Shown here: piece by piece, positions 52,492 through 61,723 of the stretch
How the letters are laid out: each line of letters opens with the position of its first letter
Numbering within the stretch: position 1 is the stretch's first letter
Assembly: GCF_020194175.1 (NCBI RefSeq)
Contig: NZ_JADYVX010000008.1
Location: 62,001 to 126,000, forward strand
From: Bradyrhizobium sp. BRP22
GTDB lineage: Bacteria; Pseudomonadota; Alphaproteobacteria; Rhizobiales; Xanthobacteraceae
DNA: 64,000 nt
Direction: 5' to 3'
The notes under the pieces: model-generated
Databases searched by the model: none
Told to the model about the DNA's origin: nothing
What the model saw: only the letters and a program-made list of their open reading frames with translations
Program-made: the position numbers and the translations under genes

Positions 52492-54636
52492 TTGTTGGCC
52501 GGGGTCGTGAGTGTGAGAGCGTTTGATCTTCTTCTCGGACGACGCTTGGCCAACCGGGAGTTGAAGGAGCGTAAGATCGGGGCCCTTGAGGGCCTTCCCG
52601 CAATGGGGCTCGATGGTCTTGGCTCCTCTGCCTACGGTCCTGAAGCAGCCCTTACAATCCTCATTCCGCTTGGCGCAGCCGCGACGTCCTTTGTCGGCTG
52701 GGTCATGGCGCCGATCGTCGTGCTCCTTGCGATCTTGTTTGCCTCGTACTGGCAAACCATCCGGGCCTACCCGAACAACGGTGGTGCGTATGTCGTTGCC
52801 AAGGACAACCTTGGCACCAATCCTAGTCTGCTCGCCGCGGCGGCTCTGATGGTCGACTACGTCTTGAACGTTGCCGTCGGCATCGCCGCGGGAGTTGGCG
52901 CTCTGGTTTCGGCGGTGCCGACCTTGCACGCCTACATTCTCCCATTGTGTCTCGGTATTCTTGCGCTCGTGACGATAGTGAACCTCCGCGGCACGCTCGA
53001 TGCTGGCCGGATGTTTGCCTTGCCGACTTATCTGTTCGTGGTCAGCTTCGGCATCATTCTCGCTGTCGGAGTGTACAAAGTCATGACCTCCGGCGGATCG
53101 CCGCAGCCGGCTGTCCCGCCGCCCCCAATGGGAGAAGCAATCGAAACCGCGAGTCTCTGGTTGCTGCTGCGCGCCTTCGCAAGCGGCTGCACGGCGATGA
53201 CGGGAGTGGAGGCTGTGTCCAACGGCATGACCGCTTTTCATGAGCCGACCATTAAATACGGCCACCGTACATTGACGGCCATTGTCGTCATTCTCGGCAC
53301 GCTGCTGATCGGCATCGCGTTTCTCGCTCGCGCCTATGGCATCGGCGCTATGGATCAGGAGCGGGAAGGCTATCGCAGTGTTCTGTCCCAGCTTGCGGCC
53401 GCCATCGTGGGAAACGGCGCCCTCTATTATGTCGCGATCGGTTCACTGCTGTGCGTCCTGGCTCTTTCAGCCAATACGAGCTTCGTGGATTTCCCGCGCC
53501 TTTGCCGCGTAGTCGCCCAGGACGGCTTTCTGCCCAAATCCTTCGCAGTTGCGGGCCGGCGACTGGTCTTCGACGTAGGCATCCTGTATCTGGCGTTCAC
53601 ATCCGGACTTCTCCTGACGGTCTTTGGTGGCATAACCGACCGGCTCATCCCGCTGTTTGCGATCGGTGCATTTCTCACCTTCACCATCTCGCAAACCGGC
53701 ATGGTATGGCATTGGCGCCGAGCCGTTGCCGCGGCGGAAGCACCCAAGAAGGAATTGAAAGCCCATCTCGCGATCAATGCGGTCGGCGCGATCACGACAG
53801 GTACTGCTCTCATCGTGATCATCGCCGCCAAGTTCGCGGAGGGAGCTTGGATCACCATTTTGGTGCTTCCGCTCGTCATCGTTCTGCTCAAAGCGATACG
53901 CGCCTACTACGACGAGCTTGCCAACCAGCTCCGCGATCCCGCTCCTCTAAATCTCAGCGGATTGACACCGCCTATTGTCGTTGTTGCGTTCGAGAGCTGG
54001 AACAGGCTGAGCGACAACGCTTTGAAGTTTGCGCTGAGCATCTCGCCCGAAGTCGTCGCCGTTCATCTCTTACAGCTATCAGGTCCAGATGCTGCGGATG
54101 AACAGCGAAATCTCCGCGACCAATGGCGAAAGGATGTCGAGGTGCCGGCACTGCAAGCAGGACTCCTGCCTCCACGTCTTATCGTTCTTCAAGCACAGTA
54201 CCGCACGATTCAGCAACCAATGTTGAGGGTGATTGACGACATCAGAGATGAGTTTCGCGGCAGGCGACTCGCAGTGCTGATCCCAGAAGTGATTAAGCGG
54301 CGTTGGTACCAACACCTGCTGCATACGCATCGCGCCCTCCGGTTGCGCTCTCGACTCATCGGACTCGGGCGGCCCGATGTGACCGTGATCAACCTCCCGT
54401 GGCGCTTGGACGTGGATAATGAGTTCGGCAACGAGCCAATCGGCGTTCCTGATTCGGACGGAAAGGCAAAGACCGACTCAGAAGCCAGGTTCGACCCAAC
54501 CTGCGTGAGTCGGGTAGCATCCGACAAGGAAAGTCGAGGAATTCCTGGGCCTCCTGGAACTAAGTCGATTTCCGCTGCTGATGCGCGAATGGTTATCGAG
54601 ACTCGCGCTGGGCTCTTCGGAGGACCCAATTGTTAG
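52492..54636 (+). CDS. KimA-like APC-superfamily permease
   Basis: The 714-residue protein has about twelve membrane helices followed by a soluble C-terminal domain. The start LLLGRRLANRELKERKIGAL and the segment EGLPAMGLDGLGSSAYGPEA near residue 33 match the N-terminus of KimA/YdaO-type K+ transporters and their APC relatives. ALSANTSFVDFPRLCRVVAQ near residue 323 is a transport core motif. The C-terminal part (IVVVAFESWNRLSDNALKFA near residue 497) resembles the regulatory domain that binds nucleotides in KimA; the last about 90 residues are disordered-like. TTG start used; a GTG downstream is possible. Substrate (K+ or amino acid) unproven. Confidence 0.75.
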   Translation: MLAGVVSVRAFDLLLGRRLANRELKERKIGALEGLPAMGLDGLGSSAYGPEAALTILIPLGAAATSFVGWVMAPIVVLLAILFASYWQTIRAYPNNGGAYVVAKDNLGTNPSLLAAAALMVDYVLNVAVGIAAGVGALVSAVPTLHAYILPLCLGILALVTIVNLRGTLDAGRMFALPTYLFVVSFGIILAVGVYKVMTSGGSPQPAVPPPPMGEAIETASLWLLLRAFASGCTAMTGVEAVSNGMTAFHEPTIKYGHRTLTAIVVILGTLLIGIAFLARAYGIGAMDQEREGYRSVLSQLAAAIVGNGALYYVAIGSLLCVLALSANTSFVDFPRLCRVVAQDGFLPKSFAVAGRRLVFDVGILYLAFTSGLLLTVFGGITDRLIPLFAIGAFLTFTISQTGMVWHWRRAVAAAEAPKKELKAHLAINAVGAITTGTALIVIIAAKFAEGAWITILVLPLVIVLLKAIRAYYDELANQLRDPAPLNLSGLTPPIVVVAFESWNRLSDNALKFALSISPEVVAVHLLQLSGPDAADEQRNLRDQWRKDVEVPALQAGLLPPRLIVLQAQYRTIQQPMLRVIDDIRDEFRGRRLAVLIPEVIKRRWYQHLLHTHRALRLRSRLIGLGRPDVTVINLPWRLDVDNEFGNEPIGVPDSDGKAKTDSEARFDPTCVSRVASDKESRGIPGPPGTKSISAADARMVIETRAGLFGGPNC

Positions 54637-55957
54637 CGGCTACGTTAGTCCTGGACCAGTGAGGACATCGGTGGAAGCGCTCGAAACATATCTCGACAGG
54701 AAGCACGAGGAACTCAGGTTGCTGAATGGATCGCTCAGCACGCCGCTGCCCCTGCGGTATCCGTCCTCGCCGGCCGAGGTGATCGAGCAAAAATTCCAAC
54801 TTGCCGCTGCCCTGAAGGCCGAACATGCGCTGCACGATTGGGCGCTTACCGAAACGGCGTGGGCACACTCGGGCCGGCTGCGAGCTGGGCCGTTTGAGTT
54901 TGACTATGACTATCAGCGGGCGGACCTCGCGGTCCGGGGTCCATCCTTCTACCAGTTCGTTGCTTCGGAAGACGACGAGACCATCTATACGGCCTCCGGA
55001 ATGGCAGCCATATCGGCGCTGCTGCTGGCCACCAGGCCTTTGTTGCCCGACGCGGATATCCTGACGCTGCCAGGCACTTACGGAGAAACCGTCGAGCTGG
55101 TCGAAAGTCATGCCCGCCATCTGCGCCTGATCACGTTGAAATCATCACCCGACGAAGTCGAACCTTCCGCTGAAAGACCACGCATTTTTCTGTTCGATTC
55201 CTGCACGTCCGCTGCCGCATTCGAGGCGACCTTGCATTGCGAAAAGCCGCAGCTCGATCTGACAGTCTTCGATACGACTTGCTTCTCCAACGGCTCTGGT
55301 CGGATCCGCCGGGTTCTGAGTTGGGCACGCCGTTGGAGAATCCCCATCGTTCTGGTGCGCAGCCATACCAAACTGGATTCTCTCGGCGTGGAGTATGGCC
55401 GGCTCGGCTCCGCTGTTTTTGTTCGTTGCGAAAAGAAGGCCGAAGCCTCAAAGCGGCAATTGCTCCGCGAATTGGTCGATGGGACACGCAATGCTGTCCG
55501 ACTTCTGGGGAGTGCTGCTGTGCCGGCGCATTTCCCGCCTTATGTAGGGACGACGGCCTACAGACAGTTGACCGATAGACGCGTTGCCGCGATGTTGCGT
55601 AACAGCCGACGTACGGCGCGTTACTTTGCGTCAGCGCTTCCCGGCTCGTCAGCGGAGCTGCATTTCGCGCACGGGCTTTATGTCACGTTGGCACCATCCA
55701 CGAGGCTGGACGAGAAGCAGACGAGGAGTCTCGCGGCGGAGCTCTGCCACGATCTGAGCAAGACCGGGCTGCCCCTACGTCATGCCGGAAGCTTCGGTTT
55801 CGATTTCGGAGCAGCAGAGTGGTTCAACGACAGACCGCGGGACCGGTATGTGCTCAGAATTGCAGTCCCAGACCTGCCGACATCCCTCTGGGACAAAGTC
55901 TCTCAAGCCGTAGTCGAATGGTGGTCAGTTCATCAGAGCAAGTCGCTGACCAAGTAG
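54581..55957 (+). CDS. PLP-fold protein, Cys/Met-metabolism-like
   Basis: The 458-residue protein has the layout of a fold type I PLP enzyme. DETIYTASGMAAISALLLAT near residue 127 is the first-helix glycine/serine loop. DLTVFDTTCFSNGSG near residue 226 carries the PLP Asp region, and RIPIVLVRSHTKLDSLGVEY near residue 252 contains the candidate Schiff-base Lys (HTKLDSLG), as in cystathionine gamma-synthase relatives. The C-terminal domain has HFAHGLYVTLAPSTRLDEKQ. Parts are unlike any enzyme I know, so the reaction is open. It overlaps the preceding permease gene by 56 bases unless translation starts later (a GTG at 54659 is possible). Probably cotranscribed with it. Confidence 0.65.
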   Translation: MREWLSRLALGSSEDPIVSGYVSPGPVRTSVEALETYLDRKHEELRLLNGSLSTPLPLRYPSSPAEVIEQKFQLAAALKAEHALHDWALTETAWAHSGRLRAGPFEFDYDYQRADLAVRGPSFYQFVASEDDETIYTASGMAAISALLLATRPLLPDADILTLPGTYGETVELVESHARHLRLITLKSSPDEVEPSAERPRIFLFDSCTSAAAFEATLHCEKPQLDLTVFDTTCFSNGSGRIRRVLSWARRWRIPIVLVRSHTKLDSLGVEYGRLGSAVFVRCEKKAEASKRQLLRELVDGTRNAVRLLGSAAVPAHFPPYVGTTAYRQLTDRRVAAMLRNSRRTARYFASALPGSSAELHFAHGLYVTLAPSTRLDEKQTRSLAAELCHDLSKTGLPLRHAGSFGFDFGAAEWFNDRPRDRYVLRIAVPDLPTSLWDKVSQAVVEWWSVHQSKSLTK

Positions 55958-56143
55958 GCCTCGTTTGAAGCGCGAGCCAGATCTGCTCTCGCAGACCAGT
56001 CGTCAAGCGATTGCGTTCTTCTCAGCTATCGATTCGTGCACCGCTCGGCGGCCGCCTCAGTCAGGCAAGGGTTCCGTGCCGGGCCCGCAGGTCATAGCCG
56101 CGGCGCGCATCAGGGAACGCTCGGGCGCGAGCCCGTGGAATTA

Positions 56144-56168
56144 GGAACAAGAATGACGTGTCCACGTT
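56144..56168 (+). promoter_or_regulatory. EcfG-type promoter
   Basis: GGAAC at 56144-56148, 16 bases, CGTT at 56165-56168: a perfect match to the general stress response (EcfG) promoter of alphaproteobacteria. It lies about 85 bases before the GTG of the 56253 gene, in the otherwise non-coding stretch 55958-56252. Confidence 0.7.
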
Positions 56169-56252
56169 ATGATCGGTTCTCTACCGGATTCTAAGCGCGC
56201 ATAGCGAGTTTCCTGGGTTGAGTTTAGGCACCTATCACGCAGGTCAAAAACA

Positions 56253-56783
56253 GTGCCCGTCGGAAAATCGATCGAGCGATTTCGCGGTTATCCAGAGTCC
56301 TACCCTCCGATCACGGTCGCCGAAATTCCGCGTCCCTTGTGGCAGCAGGCTTTGATCGATTGGGACGACGAGGATCCACCGCCACTGCCGCGGCATTTCG
56401 ATGACGATGTCACGCCGCCGACGCCAAGCCGACGCTGGCTATTGACTACGATTACCGCCATGCTGTTTGGTGCGCTCGTGCTCGGCACATCGCTTGCCTG
56501 GCTCTGGGCGCTGCCCTGGACGGTTTGGAACGAGATTGCCGATGCCCAGCGCAAGAGAGCTGGCGGCGCATCGGGCTCTCAGATCGGAGAGGCCGACCTC
56601 GGCAGCCGCATCGACATTGCCGTGGCCTCTCTCCCGGAGAATCCGAATGCGAGCGAGGAGAAGAGGGCGCTGATCAGGTTTGTGCGGCCGGAGCTACGGC
56701 CGGTGTCTTCGAATGAACCGTCTCCGCCGAGAGCACCAGCGGGTGTCGTTTCCAAGCCAGAGGGCGCTCTTTCTCAGCGGTGA
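56253..56783 (+). CDS. Single-pass membrane protein of unknown function
   Basis: The 176-residue protein has an acidic, proline-rich N-terminal part (WDDEDPPPLPRHFDDDVTPP). One membrane helix (LTTITAMLFGALVLGTSLAW, near residue 64) follows, and then a C-terminal part with a small compact segment and a proline-rich tail. Start is GTG. It lies under an EcfG-type promoter, and its stop overlaps the start of the phosphoesterase gene by four bases (GTGA), so the two are coupled. No family recognised. Confidence 0.6.
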   Translation: MPVGKSIERFRGYPESYPPITVAEIPRPLWQQALIDWDDEDPPPLPRHFDDDVTPPTPSRRWLLTTITAMLFGALVLGTSLAWLWALPWTVWNEIADAQRKRAGGASGSQIGEADLGSRIDIAVASLPENPNASEEKRALIRFVRPELRPVSSNEPSPPRAPAGVVSKPEGALSQR

Positions 56784-57295
56784 ACGCGCTTGAAGGACCA
56801 GGTACCGCACCAAGGGACACTGACGTATTGCTCAGGATTGGAGTCATCTCCGATACCCACAGCCTGCTGCGTCCCGAGGTTGAGCCATGCCTCGCCGGCG
56901 TCGCGCATATCATCCATGCCGGCGACATCGGTCGCCCCGACGTGATCACCCGGCTGCGCCGGATTGCGCCGGTAACGGCGATCAGAGGGAACATCGATAC
57001 CGGCGACTGGGCGGAGCACTATCCCGACACCCAGACGGTAAGGCTCGGCGGGCGGTCCATATACATCCTGCACGACCTGCAGGAACTACGGCTCGATCCT
57101 GGTTTGTGCGGAATTGACGTGGTCGTTTCCGGCCACTCGCATCGACCGCGGATCGCGACCATTGACGGGGTGCTTTATCTCAATCCCGGAAGCGCTGGGC
57201 CCCGCCGCTTTAAGCTGCCTGTTACTCTGGCCATTCTTGAACTGACCGCAAGCGGCCTTCGGCCGGTGATTCACCGTCTCGGTCATGTGGACTGA
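56780..57295 (+). CDS. Metallophosphoesterase, YfcE/MJ0936 type
   Basis: The 171-residue protein is a calcineurin-like phosphoesterase. GVISDTHSLLRPEVEPCLAG near residue 21 (DxH), HIIHAGDIGRPDVI near residue 43 (GD), AIRGNIDTGDWAEHYP near residue 67 (GNxD, in place of GNCD), and VVVSGHSHRPRIATIDGVLY near residue 114 (GHSH), plus LNPGSAGPRRF, are the five metal-site motifs. YfcE relatives hydrolyse phosphodiesters in vitro. Start is GTG at 56780. Likely cotranscribed with the membrane protein before it in the stress response. Confidence 0.9.
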   Translation: MNALEGPGTAPRDTDVLLRIGVISDTHSLLRPEVEPCLAGVAHIIHAGDIGRPDVITRLRRIAPVTAIRGNIDTGDWAEHYPDTQTVRLGGRSIYILHDLQELRLDPGLCGIDVVVSGHSHRPRIATIDGVLYLNPGSAGPRRFKLPVTLAILELTASGLRPVIHRLGHVD

Positions 57296-57362
57296 TCGCC
57301 GGCGCGGCTTCTTTTCGGGTATGAACATTCCCGGAGCGTAGCGCTTCGGTCTCGCGGCTTGC

Positions 57363-57446
57363 CTACCGCCAGAATAGTGCAAGCAGCAGGATGACCGGAA
57401 GAGGAATACCCAGCAACCAAAGCAAAGCGCCTCTGCCAAATGTCAT
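57363..57446 (-). CDS. Very small membrane protein (27 aa)
   Basis: A strong GGAGGAG site precedes an ATG that opens a 27-residue peptide, MTFGRGALLWLLGIPLPVIL then LLALFWR: one membrane helix that fills the whole protein. Peptides of this GRGALLWLLGxPxPxxxLL type recur in alphaproteobacteria as unannotated or hypothetical proteins, in my recollection. It sits between the phosphoesterase and the next membrane protein, on the opposite strand, and may belong to the same stress regulon. Confidence 0.65.
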   Translation of the reverse strand: MTFGRGALLWLLGIPLPVILLLALFWR

Positions 57447-57530
57447 TGTCGTCTCCTCCAACGAGGGGCCTCTCCTCCAACAAGCCCGCATGTTCAAACC
57501 CGTGAGGACCATCCGGAGTTCCTAGGAACA

Positions 57531-57555
57531 GGAACGTACGTTTGAATAGAACGTT
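57531..57555 (+). promoter_or_regulatory. EcfG-type promoter
   Basis: GGAAC at 57531-57535, 16 bases, CGTT at 57552-57555, another perfect match to the EcfG consensus. It is 34 bases before the ATG at 57589. A second GGAAC lies just before it, which may matter for the -35. Confidence 0.72.
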
Positions 57556-57588
57556 GGAACCAAAATCAGTTTCATGGAGGAGCTTGCC

Positions 57589-58203
57589 ATGGTCTCGCGC
57601 ACATTATCCAACGCTTTCTTTGCCTGGACGTGGTCGGCCGTACTTGCCGGCGTCTTTGCTTCGCTGGTTGTCCAAATCTTGTTGACCATGCTCGGTTTTG
57701 GCATCGGTCTGCTCGCGATCGATGTCTCAACCGCCACGGCCGCGCCTGCTGGTGCAGGCTGGGCGGCGTTCGTGTGGTGGGCGGTATCGGGCATTATAGC
57801 CGCGTTCATCGGTGGCGCGGTGGCGGCAGCCAATTCGCCGGATCAGACGGGTCTCGGGCGGGTCGGTCACGCCCTGGGTGCGTGGGCGGTGGCAACCGTG
57901 GTCGTAGTCGCGGCGGCCGCCCTGATGCCGGCCTCCGCGACCAGTATCGCCAGCAACTTGGTCGGTCCGACATATGCTGCCAGTGCGCGCGTGGCTGCCT
58001 TGTCGAATGTCCCAGGACGCGAAACGGTCGGCTCGACCGCCCGGTCCGCGACACAGGCTCAAATCGACGAAGCGCGCAAACACTTCGCTTATGCGATGTT
58101 TGCAAGTTTCTGCGCACTTCTGCTCGGAGCTGGAGCGGCGTACGCTGCAGGGATGGCGACTACCGGCCGCGCTGTCGCAGAGACGGCACGTCCTGTGACC
58201 TGA
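57589..58203 (+). CDS. Integral membrane protein of unknown function
   Basis: The 204-residue protein has four membrane segments: FFAWTWSAVLAGVFASLVVQ near residue 10, GAGWAAFVWWAVSGIIAAFI near residue 55, ALGAWAVATVVVVAAAALMP near residue 98, and MFASFCALLLGAGAAYAAGM near residue 170. A polar periplasmic or cytosolic loop with ARVAALSNVPGRETVGSTAR lies before the last helix. The ATG at 57589 has GGAG 13 bases upstream, so I prefer it over the ATG at 57574. The EcfG-type promoter just upstream suggests a general stress role. It resembles YrzE/TIGR04086-like hydrophobic proteins at most loosely. Confidence 0.75.
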   Translation: MVSRTLSNAFFAWTWSAVLAGVFASLVVQILLTMLGFGIGLLAIDVSTATAAPAGAGWAAFVWWAVSGIIAAFIGGAVAAANSPDQTGLGRVGHALGAWAVATVVVVAAAALMPASATSIASNLVGPTYAASARVAALSNVPGRETVGSTARSATQAQIDEARKHFAYAMFASFCALLLGAGAAYAAGMATTGRAVAETARPVT

Positions 58204-58437
58204 CGTAGATCAAGGTGGTGCCCAGCTCCGAACCGAAGAGCGCGGGTAGATGCTTGCCCATTTGGGAAGGCTGACCTTTGTTCTCCTGCCGTGTGCGCAT
58301 GCGTGCGTTCGCGCGCCGAGCGGCTTGCCTGAACCATCGGTGCTGTCTCGTGCGTTGAGCGGTGCGCTTACCAGTATGACGTGGCCGACATCCACATCGA
58401 GCCACCTCGCGTCCACCTGTTCAAGCTGGCGTCGGCG

Positions 58438-59502
58438 TCACTGCTGGGTGGCGATGGTCAATCGAGCGCGCGCTGCACGTGATGTGCTCCGGGAGGCGCT
58501 CGCCGGCACCAGTACTGGCATCGCCGTCGCAACACGCAACGCGAAATAGGCGATGGTTGCCTGCAGGCCTTCTTTCAGCGCGATACGCGGACGCCAGCCT
58601 AGCGACCGTTCGGCAGTGTCGATCACCGGCTTGCGCCGTTTGGGGTCATCCTTCGGCAGCGGCTCGAAACGCAGCGGCGAGGCGGAATTGGTATAGGCCA
58701 GAACTTCGCGTGCCACCGACTCGATGGTGATTTCCTGCGGGTTGCCGAGATTGCAAGGCCCGCTGATGGAGGGCGAGCTCTCCATCAGTAGTTCGAGCCC
58801 GCGAATGAGATCGTCGACAAAGCAGAAGCTTCGTGTCTGCGTTCCCCTTCCATAGATCGTGATCGGTTCGCCGCGCAGGGCCTGCACGATGAAATTCGAC
58901 ACCACGCGGCCGTCGTTCTCCAACATGCGCGGCCCATAGGTGTTGAAGATGCGCGCCACTTTCACCTCGACGCCGTGGATTCGTTGATAATCGAACATCA
59001 ACGTTTCCGCAGCACGCTTTCCCTCATCATAGCAGGCGCGCGGACCGATGGTGTTGACATGGCCGACATAGGATTCGGGTTGCGGGTGCACCTCGGGATC
59101 GCCATAGACCTCGCTGGTCGAGGCCTGCAGGACCCGGGCCGATTTCTTCCGCGCGAGTTCCAGCAGGTTCATGGTGCCGACGACGCAGGTCTTCATCGTA
59201 CCGATCGGATCCGCCTGATAGTGACGCGGTGAAGCCGGGCAGGCAAGGCTGTAGATCTGATCGACGTCGTCATTGATGCTAAGCGGATCGCGCACGTCAC
59301 ATTCGACAAATCGAAAGTTCGGATGATTGAGCAATGGGCGGATATTGTCGACCGTACCGGTGAAGAGATTGTCGACGCAGATCACACTCGCGCCTCGCTG
59401 AAGCAGTGAATCGCAGAGATGCGAACCGATGAAGCCGGCGCCCCCGGCGACCAGCACGGTTTTGGTGCAGCGGGAAGACCGAAGGCGGACCTGAAACGTC
59501 AT
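58438..59502 (-). CDS. uxs: UDP-glucuronate decarboxylase (UDP-xylose synthase)
   Basis: The 354-residue extended SDR enzyme converts UDP-glucuronate to UDP-xylose. [20 protein letters not shown] near residue 17 binds [23 protein letters not shown] near residue 83 is the UXS signature (CPASPxxYQ). [19 protein letters not shown] near residue 126 and [20 protein letters not shown] near residue 154 contain the catalytic Ser/Thr, Tyr and Lys, and [19 protein letters not shown] is the NTYGPR motif. It ends with about 30 extra Ala/Arg/Ser-rich residues that are unlike the family. It is the last gene of the coupled glycosylation operon, and UDP-xylose is likely the donor for one of its transferases. 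The Met at 59502 has GAGAGGAG upstream, so I prefer it to 59517. Confidence 0.9.
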   Translation of the reverse strand: MTFQVRLRSSRCTKTVLVAGGAGFIGSHLCDSLLQRGASVICVDNLFTGTVDNIRPLLNHPNFRFVECDVRDPLSINDDVDQIYSLACPASPRHYQADPIGTMKTCVVGTMNLLELARKKSARVLQASTSEVYGDPEVHPQPESYVGHVNTIGPRACYDEGKRAAETLMFDYQRIHGVEVKVARIFNTYGPRMLENDGRVVSNFIVQALRGEPITIYGRGTQTRSFCFVDDLIRGLELLMESSPSISGPCNLGNPQEITIESVAREVLAYTNSASPLRFEPLPKDDPKRRKPVIDTAERSLGWRPRIALKEGLQATIAYFALRVATAMPVLVPASASRSTSRAARARLTIATQQ

Positions 59503-59513
59503 GGCATCTCCTC

Positions 59514-60638
59514 TCATATCTCGGCGACCTGCATCGGCGGGCTGATGGACGGCCGGGTCGATTTGCGGCAGCGCCGCGCAGTTGCCTCGAGATAATGGGC
59601 TTCCAACTGCCGGGCGCGATGTTCGGGCGTGTGATCGGCCAGGATGCGCTTGCGCGCGTTTTCGGCGATCGACCGCCGGCGTTCTTCAGGCATCTCGCGA
59701 AGGATCTGGACCACCTCGCGCGTTTCTGAGACCAGGAGGATCTCCGTCGATGGCGTGAGAATCGTTTCGATGCCCGGCCATCGATCGGAGATAACCGGCG
59801 TTCCGCAGGTGGCGGCTTCGAACAGCCGCACGCTCGGCGAAAAACCGAGCGTGCGCATATCCGCGCGAGTGGCGTTCAAGGCGAAGCGCTGCTCCGAATA
59901 GAATTGTGCGTGCAGGGTCGGCGCGAGATGCTCGATCCGTTCGACATTTTCACGCCAGGCAAGACGCTCTGGATATTGCGATCCCGCGACTGCGAATCGT
60001 TGATCCGGTAGTATTCGGGCAGGCGCAAGCAGCAGTCGCTCCAGCAGCGGCTGCCGGTCTTCGCTATAGGTGCCGAGGTAACCCAGCGACCACTTTATTT
60101 CCGCCTGCTGCGGGCGGTAGAGGCTCGTATCGGCACTGCAATAGAGGACGCGGGCGAGCGGACTGCCAAAGTCATCCTCGATCATCTTCGGCACCGGTCC
60201 ACCGCTAAAGGACAAATAGAGATCAAAGCGCGGGATCATGGCGGCGGAGATGTAGCCCAGTCCTCGATCGAGCCCAGCGAGCGTGACCGGCGTATCGATG
60301 TCGTAAAAGGCCGTTATTCCCTGCGCGTGCGTCGTCACCCATTCCGAGATCGCGATTCCGTCCGGCACGTAGGAGCCGATGATCACCAGATTGGCATCGC
60401 GGATCAGCTTGCCGAACCGTCGGGGAAGCTCCGGCAGCGACTGGTAGAGCTTGACGGTCCATGTCGACGGCTTTGCAAGGTCGCGATGATCGCGGTACCA
60501 TGGCGCATCCCGCTCGAGGAACGTGACGCGGTGGCCGCGCTTCGCGATGGCGTCGATCAAGGCACGGTAGGTGGTGGCATGACCGTTGCCCCAGGAAGAC
60601 GTAACCGAGAGCCCGATGACCACAATGTTGAGATTCAT
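59514..60638 (-). CDS. Glycosyltransferase, CgeB-like (first of three paralogues by position)
   Basis: The 374-residue GT-B protein starts [20 protein letters not shown], has a [20 protein letters not shown] segment near residue 34 and [16 protein letters not shown] near residue 138. Its C-terminal domain is [20 protein letters not shown] near residue 180, then [20 protein letters not shown] near residue 263, with Glu of the FEA loop contacting the nucleotide-sugar. It is close in layout to the two genes upstream, which begin SSLVSSYWNGAATYY and YHAFTSCWNNGNAHFL: all share an S-x-WNNG/WGNG loop. Stops and starts overlap by ATGA on both sides. Probable function: adding sugars to a surface glycan or protein. 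Confidence 0.8.
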   Translation of the reverse strand: MNLNIVVIGLSVTSSWGNGHATTYRALIDAIAKRGHRVTFLERDAPWYRDHRDLAKPSTWTVKLYQSLPELPRRFGKLIRDANLVIIGSYVPDGIAISEWVTTHAQGITAFYDIDTPVTLAGLDRGLGYISAAMIPRFDLYLSFSGGPVPKMIEDDFGSPLARVLYCSADTSLYRPQQAEIKWSLGYLGTYSEDRQPLLERLLLAPARILPDQRFAVAGSQYPERLAWRENVERIEHLAPTLHAQFYSEQRFALNATRADMRTLGFSPSVRLFEAATCGTPVISDRWPGIETILTPSTEILLVSETREVVQILREMPEERRRSIAENARKRILADHTPEHRARQLEAHYLEATARRCRKSTRPSISPPMQVAEI

Positions 60639-61723
60639 TCTGCTGCCTCGATTCTCGTGTCCATTCCTGCGAAAAGGTCGTTGAATTGGCGCGCCCGGTG
60701 GCGGTAGGTGTGAAGGCTGAGGATGCGTGCCCTCGCGCGCTCCGCGATCATATGTGCGCGTTCGGGGCTCAGTGAATTCAGGTGCTCGGCCACCTCGGCG
60801 CCGTTGGCTGCCACCAGCACTTCACGATCTGGTTCGAGGAAATGGTCGATGCCTTCCCAGTCGTCAGTGATCAGGCACGCGCCGGCGCCGATCGCTTCGA
60901 ACACACGGGTCGGCGGCGAGAACCCGTAACGGGCCATGCTGTTGCGGTTGACGTTCAGCGTCGCAAGAGCGGAGCCAAAGAACGCGTTGTGATCGCCGGT
61001 GCCGACGTGCCCGACCTTGCGGACGTTGGAGGGGGTCTCCTTGGTCTCCCAGCCCGATCCGCCCAATACAAAGCCCCTGTCGGGCATCCGTGTCGCGACG
61101 TCGAGGAAGAATTGGTCGATGCGCTGCTCGCGGTCAGGCAGGCGGTTGGCGAGCAGACCGAGATCGCATTCGAACTTGGGATCGGCCGGCGCCGGAAAAT
61201 GCGTCGCCGGATCCAGCGCATTGTAGATAGGGACGCAGTCCCGGGCGCCCATCGCGCGATAAGCCGCCGCGACGCATTCTCCGCCGCCGTAGGTGAGCAC
61301 GATGTCATAACGCGGGATCGCCTTGCGCAGATGACGGTGTGGATGGCTCGACATCGCATCCAGCGTGGCTGGCGCGTCGACATCCCAGTAGATACGGATC
61401 GCGCTCGACGGAATCTCCACAATCGCTTTTTCCAATTCGACGTCAAATACGCCGACGCCACTCGCCTTGATCAGCAGGTCCGCGGAATGAGCAGCGACCT
61501 CCAGCGAGCGCTGCCATCCCTCCGGCGTCGCCGGATAGACGACCACCCTGGCCCACGATGGATCGTCGATATCGCGATGAGCCTGTCGCTCGAACGCGTC
61601 GGGCTCGAAGAAAGTGATGTCATGCCCGAGCGCTGCGATTTCCTTCAGCATGCCGCGGTAGTAGGTCGCGGCGCCGTTCCAATAGGACGAGACGAGGCTC
61701 GAACCGAAGAAGCAGATCTTCAT
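60635..61723 (-). CDS. Glycosyltransferase, CgeB-like (second paralogue)
   Basis: The 362-residue protein begins KICFFGSSLVSSYWNGAATY, then ALGHDITFFEPDAFERQAHR near residue 32, IRIYWDVDAPATLDAMSSHP near residue 113 and RYDIVLTYGGGECVAAAYRA near residue 139. The C-terminal half has CDLGLLANRLPDREQRIDQF near residue 186 and ARYGFSPPTRVFEAIGAGAC near residue 264, the CgeB_C-type donor site. It ends with MIAERARARILSLHTYRHRA, a helix seen in all three paralogues. Cytosolic. Coupled to its neighbours by 4-base overlaps. Confidence 0.8.
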   Translation of the reverse strand: MKICFFGSSLVSSYWNGAATYYRGMLKEIAALGHDITFFEPDAFERQAHRDIDDPSWARVVVYPATPEGWQRSLEVAAHSADLLIKASGVGVFDVELEKAIVEIPSSAIRIYWDVDAPATLDAMSSHPHRHLRKAIPRYDIVLTYGGGECVAAAYRAMGARDCVPIYNALDPATHFPAPADPKFECDLGLLANRLPDREQRIDQFFLDVATRMPDRGFVLGGSGWETKETPSNVRKVGHVGTGDHNAFFGSALATLNVNRNSMARYGFSPPTRVFEAIGAGACLITDDWEGIDHFLEPDREVLVAANGAEVAEHLNSLSPERAHMIAERARARILSLHTYRHRARQFNDLFAGMDTRIEAAE

